A stretch of DNA of 64,000 nucleotides from JBDIAG01 sp963835085. Its GTDB lineage: Bacteria; Actinomycetota; Actinomycetes; Actinomycetales; CAWJMD01. Under the pieces are notes generated by a model. That model was not told the origin of the DNA and did no database searches. It saw nothing but the letters and a program-made list of their open reading frames with translations. The stretch covers positions 1 to 64,000 of the forward strand of contig CAWIED010000002.1 in assembly GCA_963835085.1 (NCBI GenBank), read 5' to 3'. Made by a program: the position numbers and the translations under genes. Shown here piece after piece: positions 46,746 through 54,958 of the stretch (position 1 is the stretch's first letter; each line of letters begins with the position of its first letter).

Positions 46746-47186
46746 ATGCTCAAAGGCATAGACCCGGCGCTGTCGGCTGAGCTGCTCGCGGTGCTCATGT
46801 CCATGGGCCACGGCGACGACATCCTGATCTGCGACGTCAACCATCCGGCCGCCACGATCGCCAAAGACACGACCTATGGCCAGCTGATCAACTTGTCAGG
46901 ATGCGACCTGCCTCGCGCGGCAGAGGCCATCCTGTCGCTGATGCCGCTCGATACCTTCGTGCGAGCGCCAGTCATGCGCATGAAGGTGGTGGACGACCCC
47001 GAACGGCTCATGCCTGTGCACGAGCGTCTGCAAGAGGTCGTCAACCGAGCCGAAGGACGATCCGTGGCTATCGAGGCCCTCGAACGCTTCGACTTCTATG
47101 CCATGGCCAAGCGCGGCTTTGCCGTCGTCCGGACTTCTGATCCTGGCCCTTATGGCTGCTTCACCTTGCGAAAAGGCGTTATCTGA
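46746..47186 (+). CDS. fucU: RbsD/FucU-family sugar mutarotase
   Basis: This 146-residue enzyme is of the FucU type: LLAVLMSMGHGDDILICDVNHPA has the catalytic His and Asp, followed by RFDFYAMAKRGFAVVRTSD and a YGCFTLRKGVI end. FucU and RbsD speed up anomer conversion of imported sugars (fucose, ribose and others). The length and the C-terminal Tyr motif favour FucU over RbsD. It ends the sugar operon and supports a pyranose-like substrate for the importer. The 97-bp repeat A follows 78 bases downstream. Confidence 0.86.
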   Translation: MLKGIDPALSAELLAVLMSMGHGDDILICDVNHPAATIAKDTTYGQLINLSGCDLPRAAEAILSLMPLDTFVRAPVMRMKVVDDPERLMPVHERLQEVVNRAEGRSVAIEALERFDFYAMAKRGFAVVRTSDPGPYGCFTLRKGVI

Positions 47187-47264
47187 ACAAGCTTCCGCAC
47201 GCCCCCGGTTCGCAGATCCTCGGAAACAAGGCATGCCCGCCTGGTCGGGGTCAGCACGAACGGC

Positions 47265-47361
47265 GTTGCGCAATCTCGACTACATCGTCGAGCCTGACGG
47301 CGCCTTACCCATGCTCAGCCCCTGACCGGACGGGCCCTCGATGTAGTCGAGATTGCGCTAC
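47265..47361. repeat. 97-bp palindromic repeat, copy A
   Basis: The outer arms are 23 bases each (47265-47287 and 47339-47361) and are complementary at 22 of 23 positions, starting GTTGCGCAATCTCGACTACA. The interior holds GCTCAGCCCCTGA. Copies B (47631-47726) and C (51833-51929) share arms, length and the GCTCAGCC core. The element can fold into a long hairpin. It has no reading frame and resembles REP/MITE-type repeats. Confidence 0.85.
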
Positions 47362-47450
47362 CTCCTGCGGCTCCCGCCGGTTGGCCGCAACGAGAACGGA
47401 CTCACTGTGGCGGCCGAACAGAATGCGAGGGGCGGAGGCTGGGGAACCTT

Positions 47451-47515
47451 CCGGTGAGCAGCGGATCGTGCTGGGCCTGACTGTGTCGATGCGGCGGTTC
47501 GAGACCGCATAGACA
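47451..47515 (-). pseudogene. Scrap of a second nei-like gene
   Basis: This stretch matches the intact Nei gene at 51090-51157 over about 67 bases, with one single-base gap and roughly 85 percent identity (for example ACTGTGTCGATGCGG against ACTGTGTCGATACGG). On the minus strand it spells YAV-RIDTVRP, the sequence found in the glycosylase. The rest of the gene is gone. It lies beside repeat copy B in the same order that the intact gene lies beside copy C, which suggests duplication and decay. Confidence 0.65.
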
Positions 47516-47630
47516 CGAATGCCGTGATCTGAGCGAGAATGTACAGCGGCTTACCAACTTTCCGATATAACGGCCGTTCAGGTCGAGGCGAGGCCTCTCC
47601 GTCTCCTTGGTTGGGCTCAGCGCAAAGAAC

Positions 47631-47726
47631 GTTGCGCAATCTCGACTACAACGTGAGGACCAACGGCACTTTCCCGCGCTCAGCCCCCTCAGCGGGGCGA
47701 CCGCACTGTAGTCGAGACTGCGTTAC
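47631..47726. repeat. 96-bp palindromic repeat, copy B
   Basis: The left arm 47631-47650 and right arm 47707-47726 are complementary apart from two mismatches. The left arm is identical to that of copy A, and TTGGTTGGGCTCAGC before it resembles the flank of copy A (TGGTCGGGGTCAGC), so the unit may extend about 25 bases to the left. The interior contains GCTCAGCCCCCT. It lies 98 bases from the end of the HNH gene. Confidence 0.82.
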
Positions 47727-47824
47727 CAAGCTCGAACGGGCTTCAGGATGACTGCTGACGACCCGCTGGCGTCCGTTCTTGGCAGGGCCGAGCTGTGGGC
47801 TCGAAGACAACTCGACCAATGGAG

Positions 47825-48731
47825 TCAAGCGCTGAGGAACCGCGAGTAGCGCCAAGCGAGCAGTTCGGGATCAGGACGATCAGACCGTCGCTGCGGCAGC
47901 ACCATAAGTCGACTCCCGTGCAGGCCTTTGATTCCATGCTCAAACAACGGCCCGTCGATCTCGGCCAGGATGTCTTCTCGGATCTCAACGACACAGTCGG
48001 GGGAGATGCCAAGGATTCCCGTGTCGTAAGCTGCGTGATGAATCTTGCAGAGCGCCAGGCCATTGCGCACCGCGGCGATACCAGCCTCATTGGAATCGTC
48101 GATGATGTGAGCAGCGTCGAGCAATTGACCCTGCCGCAGAGAGCACACGGCGCATTGCGTGTTGTACGCGCGCATGACCATGGACCGAAACACGGGTTGG
48201 TGCACACGCTGACGTGTCATCCGAGCGATGTACTGCCGCAAGAACTCTTCATGAGGCATCTCTGCGATGGGCAAGGTCTGCGCTTCGTCGTAGGCCAGCA
48301 CAAACTGGTCGAGCTCCGGCTCGTCGGCGACAACGTAGACCGGGTATACCGGCTGAAACCAGCCTGCCGCTACGCCCACCAACCAGATGACGGGAAGTCG
48401 CAGTTCCATCGCCTGCATTACCGCGCGGTTGTCGGCCGAGCTGCGTGCGTCTGCACGCATCTTGTAGCGGGGAAGGTTGTCCGCACCGAGTACGTCGTTG
48501 TAGGGACGGGTCCGCCCGTCCGGGGTGTGCACCGTCATGATCGTCAGCGCAGCGCAACACTGGCGCGGCTTGCGGATCCCGCGCATCCTGGTCGATCAGG
48601 GTGAGCCGCTCGCCTCGGAACGTGAACTGTGTCAACTCCTCACGGGAGATAGCGTCCCTGCCGTCGTTTGTGCGAACGGCAAGCCACGCCATGGCCTCCC
48701 GGCGTAGCGTTGCTTCGTCCTCGAGCGACAT
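47825..48731 (-). pseudogene. HNH endonuclease gene with a frameshift
   Basis: Two overlapping frames make one protein of about 300 residues. From ATG 48731 the first reads MAWLAVRTNDGRDAISREEL and FRGERLTLIDQ, the usual start of this restriction-like HNH family. After about 48580-48588 the next frame continues GIRKPRQCCAALTIMTVHT, NDVLGADNLPRYKMR and WLVGVAAGWFQPVYPVYVV, then the HNH domain CAVCSLRQ, LLDAAHIIDD, NGLALCKIHHAAYDTG, ending at 47825. One extra base in GATGCGCGGG explains the break. It is either decay or a sequencing error. The second frame alone gives 253 codons from 48586 and holds the nuclease. Confidence 0.78.
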
Positions 48732-48885
48732 CACGGACGTAGCTTCGCATCCTGTCGACAGTCAGAGGGTCGCTTCTGATGACGATCCTTGTTACTGCTC
48801 ACTTCGAACGACCGACGATTCGGCTCGATCAGCCTTTTAGGCCAAAGTGCCAGACATCATGCCCCGCTTGAGGCACCATTGGTCG

Positions 48886-50877
48886 ATGCTTCTCACCAAA
48901 GGCTCCAATACAGCCCTACCCGCAGCGGTCAACCAGTGGCACGTGGTCATCCACTGGGAGGGCGAACCTGGATCCGTGGATGGCTCGGCTTTGCTGCTTG
49001 GAGCAGATGGCAAAGTTCGTTGTGATGGGGACTTTGTCTTCTATAACCAGCCAAGCGACGCTAGCGGTGCGGTCACGTACCTATCCTGCGAAAGTGCCGC
49101 ACCCGAGCAGCGCATGGCTATCGACCTCGAAGCAGTTGCGGCCGACGTACAGACGATCGCCTTCGTGGCAAGCACTCACGTTGGGCTGCTCAGCGCATTT
49201 GGAAACCTGAAGGCAGCGCTGCTGGATCCGGCCGGAACACCAGCTTTGGAGTTCACTGCACCGAACCTCGACCAAGAACGCGCCATCGTCATGATCGAGT
49301 TGTACAGGCGCAAGGATATCTGGCGGCTGCGTGCTGTCGGGCAAGGTTGGTCTGATGGTCTCTCCGGGCTGGCGCGCGACTTTGGCGTAGAGGTCGATGA
49401 CTCTCCAGAGAGCGACGAGGTTCTCAAGCCTGTGGCACCGGCGGATGCTCTGCCGAGCACCGTGGCATCGCTTCCGACTGCGAAGGACGTAGCGCCCGTC
49501 GTTCCAGGAGCGCAACAGTCCACCGTCTCGATTCCGGGTCAACGTAAGACCTCGAAGAGTGCCGTCCAAACTCGCAAGACCACCATTGCCAAGGCTCAGT
49601 TCGTCTCCAAGTTGGCCGAAGACCCCTGTTGGCAAGAGGCACGACTGTTCTCGATTTCGGCAGTGGGTGGCGCCGCCGAACAGGAGAAGCGCGCTACCTC
49701 TGCGCTGCTCGCGACGATCGTCGCGGTCAAGCCCTTTGCGCGGGCGCTGCTCGCACGTCTCAATGCCCCGGCGGGCAGTGTCGAGACCTTCCTTGAAGTA
49801 GCCTTCCCGGTTGGCGACGTAAAGGTCGTTCCTGACGGGGTAATCAGGATCAGCCGCGGCGCACGTCTGTGGACTGCGCTTGTTGAGGTCAAGACCAGCG
49901 GAACCCCGCTGCGCGTCGAACAAGTACAGAGCTACGTCGACGTTGCACGACGAAAGAAGTACGACGCCGTCCTGACCATCTCGAACGATCTCACCGCCAG
50001 TCTGGGCGACCTGGCCGTGTCGGTGCGCAGCCGACGTGCAGATCCGAATCTGTTCCACCTGTCTTGGTCGGAGGTACTGCATGAGGCGCGCATGGCCTTG
50101 CGCCACCGCGGTGTCGATGATCCAACACAGTCCTGGATCTTGCACGAGTTGATCCGCTACCTCGAACATCCCAAGAGCGGGGCGGCTGCCTTTGACGACA
50201 TGGGGCCGGGATGGGTCGCGGTTCGCGAGTCGGTTGTATCCGGCACTCTGCGCGCCGCGGACCGCAAGGTACCGCCGGTTGCTGAATCGTGGCAGCGTCT
50301 CATTCGGCAACTCTGCCTGAACCTCACCGCCGACCTCGGGCAAGAGGTCGTGCAAGTGATGCCCCGGAAAATGCGGCTGGACCCGACCGTACGCATGCAG
50401 TCCATCATTGATGAGTTGGCCGCCACGGGCTCCATGTCCGCAGGGCTCACTATTCCGGGCACCGCCGGCGCCCTGACCGTTCGAGCTAACCTGAGAACCT
50501 CAACCATTGAGGTGTCAACGCAGATCGACGCACCACAGGAGTGGGGTAGCAGGCGACGCGTCTCGTGGCTACTCAAACAATTGAACGCGGCTCCCAAGGA
50601 CCTACTCGTGGAAGTTGTCTTCTCGGAAGAGTCCGTGCAGACGTGCAGGAAGTTGCTCGACGCGCTCGCGAATCCGGCGGTTCTGGTGCCAGACTCCTCG
50701 CTCGAGGTGGCTGGATTCAATCTGTCGCTCAACACGGCCATGGGCACGAAGCGTTCGGGGATTTCTCGAACAGCTTTTCCTGTCTCGGTTCTGGAGGCCT
50801 GCGCAGCTTTTCACACGTCGGTACTCATCAGGCTCAAGCCGTGGGTCGCGCCGGAAAGAACCATGACCAGCTCGTGA
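48886..50877 (+). CDS. TerD-domain protein fused to a PD-(D/E)XK nuclease
   Basis: The product has 663 residues. The N-terminal TerD domain (MLLTKGSNTALP, VDGSALLLGADGKVRCDGDFVFYNQP, IDLEAVAADVQTIAFVAS, ELYRRKDIWRLRAVGQGWSDG) matches stress-response TerD/TerZ proteins that bind calcium. After a Ser/Thr/Pro linker, residues ~255-450 form a nuclease-like domain with VVPDGVIRIS (~316) and TALVEVKTSG (~333), a PD-x-EVK active site, then QVQSYVDVARRKKYDAVLTISN. A further ~200 residues resemble nothing I know. I chose ATG 48886, where the TerD fold starts; GTG 48847 is possible. It is divergent from the HNH gene. A defence role is inferred. Confidence 0.82.
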   Translation: MLLTKGSNTALPAAVNQWHVVIHWEGEPGSVDGSALLLGADGKVRCDGDFVFYNQPSDASGAVTYLSCESAAPEQRMAIDLEAVAADVQTIAFVASTHVGLLSAFGNLKAALLDPAGTPALEFTAPNLDQERAIVMIELYRRKDIWRLRAVGQGWSDGLSGLARDFGVEVDDSPESDEVLKPVAPADALPSTVASLPTAKDVAPVVPGAQQSTVSIPGQRKTSKSAVQTRKTTIAKAQFVSKLAEDPCWQEARLFSISAVGGAAEQEKRATSALLATIVAVKPFARALLARLNAPAGSVETFLEVAFPVGDVKVVPDGVIRISRGARLWTALVEVKTSGTPLRVEQVQSYVDVARRKKYDAVLTISNDLTASLGDLAVSVRSRRADPNLFHLSWSEVLHEARMALRHRGVDDPTQSWILHELIRYLEHPKSGAAAFDDMGPGWVAVRESVVSGTLRAADRKVPPVAESWQRLIRQLCLNLTADLGQEVVQVMPRKMRLDPTVRMQSIIDELAATGSMSAGLTIPGTAGALTVRANLRTSTIEVSTQIDAPQEWGSRRRVSWLLKQLNAAPKDLLVEVVFSEESVQTCRKLLDALANPAVLVPDSSLEVAGFNLSLNTAMGTKRSGISRTAFPVSVLEACAAFHTSVLIRLKPWVAPERTMTSS

Positions 50878-50887
50878 CCAAAGAACG

Positions 50888-51802
50888 TCAGGAAGCGGAA
50901 GACCGAGCCTCACGCCGGGCTTCGACGGCGGCCGTCCGACGCGAGAGCGGTTGGCACTGCGGACACCAGAAGAGGTTTCGACCGGCGAGGACTGTCCTGC
51001 GGACCTCGGTGCCGCAAACATGGCACGGCAGTCCCTCGCGCCGGTAGACATAGACCTCCCCGCCGTGCCGGTCCTGCCGCGGCGCTCGTCCGGTGACCAG
51101 CGGATCGTCCTCGGGCCGGACTGTGTCGATACGGCCCTTCTCGACGGCGTACGACATGAGGCCGATCAGATCGCTCCACAGCGAGTCGAATTCGCGCTTG
51201 CGCACTGCCACTCCCGGGAGCATCGGATCCATGCCGGCGCGGTGGAGCACCTCGGCCCGGAAGATATTGCCCACGCCTGCGGTGACCCTTTGGTCCATCA
51301 GCAGCGCGGCAATCGGAAGCTTGGACCGCCGAATGCGCTGCCAGCCGATGCTGGGATCGGCGTCCGGCCGCAGCGGGTCGGGCCCGATCCGGGCCCGGAT
51401 CTTGTCCACCTCGTGCTGACTGATGAGCTCGCAGATGGCAGACCCGCGCAGATCGCACCAGGCGTCGTCGTTCTCGAGGCGCCATCGAATGGCACCGATG
51501 ATCGGGCGCCGGCCACCCAGGTCTTCCGCGACGCGTGACACTTCCTCGCCCACGACTTCCACACCGCTCTCCCGGTGCAGGCTCGTCTTGCCGGCCATGC
51601 CCAGGTGGACGTGCACGATGTCTGGCCCGAAGTGCACGAACACGTGCTTGCCCACGGACTCTGCGTCGGTCAGCACTCGCCCGTCGATGATGGCGGCGGC
51701 TTCGGCGAACCGTCCTTGCGGACTCGAACTGCGACTCACCCGCCCACCGAACGTCTCGGCCAGGCTCGCCGCGAGCCGGTGCGTCACATGGCCTTCGGGC
51801 AC
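50888..51802 (-). CDS. nei: Fpg/Nei-family DNA glycosylase
   Basis: This 304-residue glycosylase starts Met-Pro-Glu-Gly-His from GTG 51802, giving the catalytic Pro2 and Glu3 after Met removal. It carries the beta-domain lysine in SVGKHVFVHF, the helix-two-turn-helix DQRVTAGVGNIFRAEVLHRAG and a C-terminal zinc finger CHVCGTEV...FWCPQCQ. It removes oxidised bases and nicks abasic sites. The open frame extends to 51841 but the N-terminal Pro-Glu fixes the start. It ends 10 bases from the TerD-nuclease stop, convergently. Repeat copy C lies just upstream. Confidence 0.93.
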   Translation of the reverse strand: MPEGHVTHRLAASLAETFGGRVSRSSSPQGRFAEAAAIIDGRVLTDAESVGKHVFVHFGPDIVHVHLGMAGKTSLHRESGVEVVGEEVSRVAEDLGGRRPIIGAIRWRLENDDAWCDLRGSAICELISQHEVDKIRARIGPDPLRPDADPSIGWQRIRRSKLPIAALLMDQRVTAGVGNIFRAEVLHRAGMDPMLPGVAVRKREFDSLWSDLIGLMSYAVEKGRIDTVRPEDDPLVTGRAPRQDRHGGEVYVYRREGLPCHVCGTEVRRTVLAGRNLFWCPQCQPLSRRTAAVEARREARSSAS

Positions 51803-51832
51803 GCGCCCATCGTAGGCGGTGGCAGCGGCGAC

Positions 51833-51929
51833 GTTGCGCATTCTCGACTACATCGCCGGACCGCAGGGGACCGACGCCGTGCTCAGCCGACCGAGGAGTC
51901 TCGTCACGATGTAGTCCAGATTGCGCTAC
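51833..51929. repeat. 97-bp palindromic repeat, copy C
   Basis: Arms 51833-51855 and 51907-51929 are complementary apart from a few mismatches and match the arms of copies A and B (GTTGCGCATTCTCGACTACA against GTTGCGCAATCTCGACTACA). The interior has GTGCTCAGCC. This copy lies between two divergent starts, nei and the aldo/keto reductase, so it is not simply a terminator. Confidence 0.82.
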
Positions 51930-51978
51930 CCCTCGGCCCAGCTGACCCGAGTTGCCGTTGGGGCACTAAGTTCGACCG

Positions 51979-52923
51979 ATGGCCATCTCAGACCTCGTCC
52001 TCGGCGCGATGTACTTCGGCACGAAGACGGACGAGAAGACGTCTTTCGCCCTGCTCGACACCTTTGTCGAAGCGGGCGGCACCACCATCGACACCGCCAA
52101 CTGTTATGCGTTCTGGGCGAGCGAGTCCGGCGCAGGCGGGCAGAGCGAAGCCGTGATCGGGCGGTGGCTGGCGGCCAACCCGGGCGTGCGCGAACACCTG
52201 GTCATCGCGACCAAAGTGGGCGTGGAGCCGCGTGTGCCAGGCGTGTTCAGCGAGCTGGAAGGCCTGAGCCAGGCAGCGATCCTCAAGGCGTTCCGAGCCA
52301 GTCGGGAGCGGCTGGGCATTGACACGATCGACCTGTACTGGGCGCACGGCCAAGACCGATCGGTCGAGCTGGCGGAGACGATCGGGGCCCTCGGCGGATT
52401 GGTCGCCATGGGGTTCGTGACCAGGCTCGGGGTGTCGAACCACCCGACCTGGCTCGTCGAGCGGGCTCGCGCGATGGCAGCCTCCGCCGGCATGTCTGGC
52501 TATACCGCGTTGCAGCTCAGCACGTCGTACCTGCGGCCGCGGCCCGACACCCAGGTGCCCGGAAAAGACCACCGCTTCGGCTTCGTCACCGACGAGACGC
52601 TCGACTACGTCACGGAGAACCCGGGCCTCGACGTGTGGGCCTACAGCCCGCTCATTCAAGGCTCCTACGACCGCAGCGACCGCCCCTTCCCCGAGGTGTA
52701 CGACCACCCCGGCACCACCCGACGACTAGCGGCGCTGGCCGACGTGGCCGAGCGGCACGGCGCCGCCGCGAGTCAGGTCGTGTTGGCATGGCTGCTGGCG
52801 TCGACGCCGTCGATCCGTCCCATCGTGGGGGTGAGCTCGGTCGAGCAACTGCAGTCTGCCCTGGCAGCGGGCACCCTCGAACTCGATGAGCACGACCTCA
52901 CAACGCTCAACGACGCTCGGTAG
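51979..52923 (+). CDS. Aldo/keto reductase
   Basis: This 314-residue (alpha/beta)8 oxidoreductase has catalytic residues in TIDTANCYAFW (Asp and Tyr), LVIATKVG (Lys) and LYWAHGQD (His). VTRLGVSNHPTWLVERA and WAYSPLIQGSYDR are typical family segments, and the NADP(H) site is near VGVSSVEQLQSAL. The natural substrate is unknown. It follows repeat C by 49 bases and is convergent with the kynurenine operon, so it is not part of it. Confidence 0.9.
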   Translation: MAISDLVLGAMYFGTKTDEKTSFALLDTFVEAGGTTIDTANCYAFWASESGAGGQSEAVIGRWLAANPGVREHLVIATKVGVEPRVPGVFSELEGLSQAAILKAFRASRERLGIDTIDLYWAHGQDRSVELAETIGALGGLVAMGFVTRLGVSNHPTWLVERARAMAASAGMSGYTALQLSTSYLRPRPDTQVPGKDHRFGFVTDETLDYVTENPGLDVWAYSPLIQGSYDRSDRPFPEVYDHPGTTRRLAALADVAERHGAAASQVVLAWLLASTPSIRPIVGVSSVEQLQSALAAGTLELDEHDLTTLNDAR

Positions 52924-52932
52924 GAACCGCTT

Positions 52933-53706
52933 TCAGCCGAGCATCCGCAGGGCGTGGTCGCGACAGATGCCCCAGGCGGGGTGGTCGACGGTGACGACCG
53001 AGAAGTGGTCGTCGCCGTCGGTCTCGATGAGCGTGCACGCGTCGCCAGCGGCCACCGCACTGTGGTGATAGCGCCGGGAGAGTTCGACCGGCACGAACGG
53101 ATCGTCCACCGGGTGTACGAGCACAGACTCGACGCCGGTCGGTAGCAACCTGGTCGGGCTGGCCTGGCTGTACTCCTCGGGTCGTTGATCCGCGTGGCCG
53201 TCCATGAGGGCGGCGGTGGCTCCGGTGGAGAGGCCCAGTCGGTCCGCCAGCTCCAGATCGAGGACGCCCGCCTGGCTGAGGATGCCTCGCAGCGCGACGC
53301 GCGGCCGGGCCCCGGGCGCGCCTGCGGGAAGCCGGTGGCGAGCGCCCAGCCACGCAGCGAGCTGTCCACCCGCGGAATGACCTACGGCGACCACCTGCCG
53401 AGCATCGATGTGCAGGGCCAGATCGGGGGGCAGGTCAGCCAGAAAGTCCACTGCCGCAGCCACATCGGCGAACGTGTGCGGCCACCCGCCACCATTGCCC
53501 AGCCGTCGATACTCGACGTTCCAGGCGGCTACGCCGTGCCGCGCAAGGTCCGCCGCGATCGGCGCAGTCAGTTCGCACCCATAGGTGTCCCGCCAGTAGC
53601 CACCGTGGACGACGACCGCCACCCCCGTCCGACCGCCCTGGGCCGGAAGGTACAGGTCGGCAAACTGGCTCGGGTCCGGGCCGTAGGCGAGGCGACGCCG
53701 GGTCAC
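52933..53706 (-). CDS. kynB: Alpha/beta hydrolase, probable arylformamidase
   Basis: This 257-residue hydrolase has the oxyanion-hole motif HGGYW (residues 34-38) and nucleophile motif GHSAGG (Ser111), both typical of N-formylkynurenine formamidases of the alpha/beta-hydrolase type, with DDPFVP and DGDDHF supplying the acid and the His (~234). GTG 53706 overlaps the kynureninase stop (GTGA). Its place after kynA and kynU makes formylkynurenine the likely substrate. It is not related in sequence to the metal-dependent KynB; the symbol is given by role. Confidence 0.78.
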   Translation of the reverse strand: MTRRRLAYGPDPSQFADLYLPAQGGRTGVAVVVHGGYWRDTYGCELTAPIAADLARHGVAAWNVEYRRLGNGGGWPHTFADVAAAVDFLADLPPDLALHIDARQVVAVGHSAGGQLAAWLGARHRLPAGAPGARPRVALRGILSQAGVLDLELADRLGLSTGATAALMDGHADQRPEEYSQASPTRLLPTGVESVLVHPVDDPFVPVELSRRYHHSAVAAGDACTLIETDGDDHFSVVTVDHPAWGICRDHALRMLG

Positions 53707-54956
53707 GCCTCCCGCTCCAGGAGGTCGTGGATCAGAGCCAGCGCCTCGGCCACCTCGGTATAGCTGGTGCTCAACGGCGAGAGCCCGAGACGCAGACCGT
53801 CGGGCTCGCGGAAGTCGGGAATGACGTCCTGTCGCCACAACTGGCGGTAGAGCTCCCGAGAGCGGGGGTGGGCGATGGTGACATGACCGGCCCTCAGCCG
53901 CGCCTCGCGCGGTGAGACCACCCGTACTCCGTGCTCGGCGAGCAGCGCATCGCACACCTCGATGGTGAACTCGCCGAGCGCCACGGCCTTGCGGCGGATG
54001 GCCGGCATCCCTGCTTGCTCGATGAGATCGAGCATGTCGTTGAGGGGCGTCATGGCCAGGATGGATGGGGTGCCGGACAGAAAGCGCCGCATGCCGTGCC
54101 CGGCGGCGTAGCCGGGGCCCATCGTGAAGGGATCGGCATGGCCCATCCAGCCCTGGATGGGTTGGGTCATCGACTCCTGGTGACGACTCGCCACGTAGCC
54201 CCAGGCCGGGGCCCCCGGGCCACCGTTGAGGAACTTGTACGAGCATCCGACGGCGAGGTCGACAGCATCGCGATCGAGTTCGACCGGCACCGAGCCGACC
54301 GTGTGCGAGAGGTCCCAGAGAACCAGCGCGCCGGCTTCGTGGGCCAGCTGCGTGATCGCGGGCAGATCGGCGATGTAGGCGGACTTGTAGGCGACGTGCG
54401 ACAGCAGCACGACGCCCGCGCGATCCGTGAGCTGGTCAGCGACCTGCTCGATGGTGACACCGGTGGTGGGATCGGGTTCGATCCACTGGAGCTCGACCCC
54501 GGATTCCGCCGCAACCCCTTCTGCGACATAACGATCCGTCGGGAAGTTCTCGGTGTCGAGCACGACCTGCGGTCGCTGCGGACCGGCGTGCCGCACGGCC
54601 GCTCGCAGCAGCTTGTACAGCAGGACGGTGGTGGAGTCGCCGACGAACGTCTGCCCGGGCGCGGCCCCCAGACACAGCCGGCCGATGCGGTCGCCGAGCT
54701 CGAAAGGCTGCTGCATCCAGCATTCGTCCCACGATCGGATCAGGCCCGTGCCCCACCGCCCACGCACCAGCCGTTCGAGGCTGCCGAGCGTCGACGTGAG
54801 CGGTCGTCCGAGGGAGTTGCCGTCGAGGTAGGCGAGCACCCCTGAGCCATCCTCGGTGCCGGCAAAGAGGTTTCGGTAGTGGGCGAGTGGATCTGCCGCG
54901 TCCAGCTCGAGAGCGCGGGCGCGCACCTGGTCGATCGTCGCGAGGGAGGTGTTCAC
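53703..54956 (-). CDS. kynU: Kynureninase
   Basis: This 417-residue PLP enzyme splits kynurenine to anthranilate and alanine. The family pattern is clear: YLDGNSLGRPL, WGTGLIRSWDECWMQQP, VLDTENFPTDRYV, LVLWDLSHTVGSVPVELD and the Schiff-base lysine in VGCSYKFLNGGPGAPAW (Lys241). It lies two bases after the tryptophan dioxygenase gene and overlaps the hydrolase gene, so it is the middle gene of a kyn operon for tryptophan breakdown or anthranilate supply. Confidence 0.95.
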   Translation of the reverse strand: MNTSLATIDQVRARALELDAADPLAHYRNLFAGTEDGSGVLAYLDGNSLGRPLTSTLGSLERLVRGRWGTGLIRSWDECWMQQPFELGDRIGRLCLGAAPGQTFVGDSTTVLLYKLLRAAVRHAGPQRPQVVLDTENFPTDRYVAEGVAAESGVELQWIEPDPTTGVTIEQVADQLTDRAGVVLLSHVAYKSAYIADLPAITQLAHEAGALVLWDLSHTVGSVPVELDRDAVDLAVGCSYKFLNGGPGAPAWGYVASRHQESMTQPIQGWMGHADPFTMGPGYAAGHGMRRFLSGTPSILAMTPLNDMLDLIEQAGMPAIRRKAVALGEFTIEVCDALLAEHGVRVVSPREARLRAGHVTIAHPRSRELYRQLWRQDVIPDFREPDGLRLGLSPLSTSYTEVAEALALIHDLLEREA

Positions 54957-54958
54957 GC

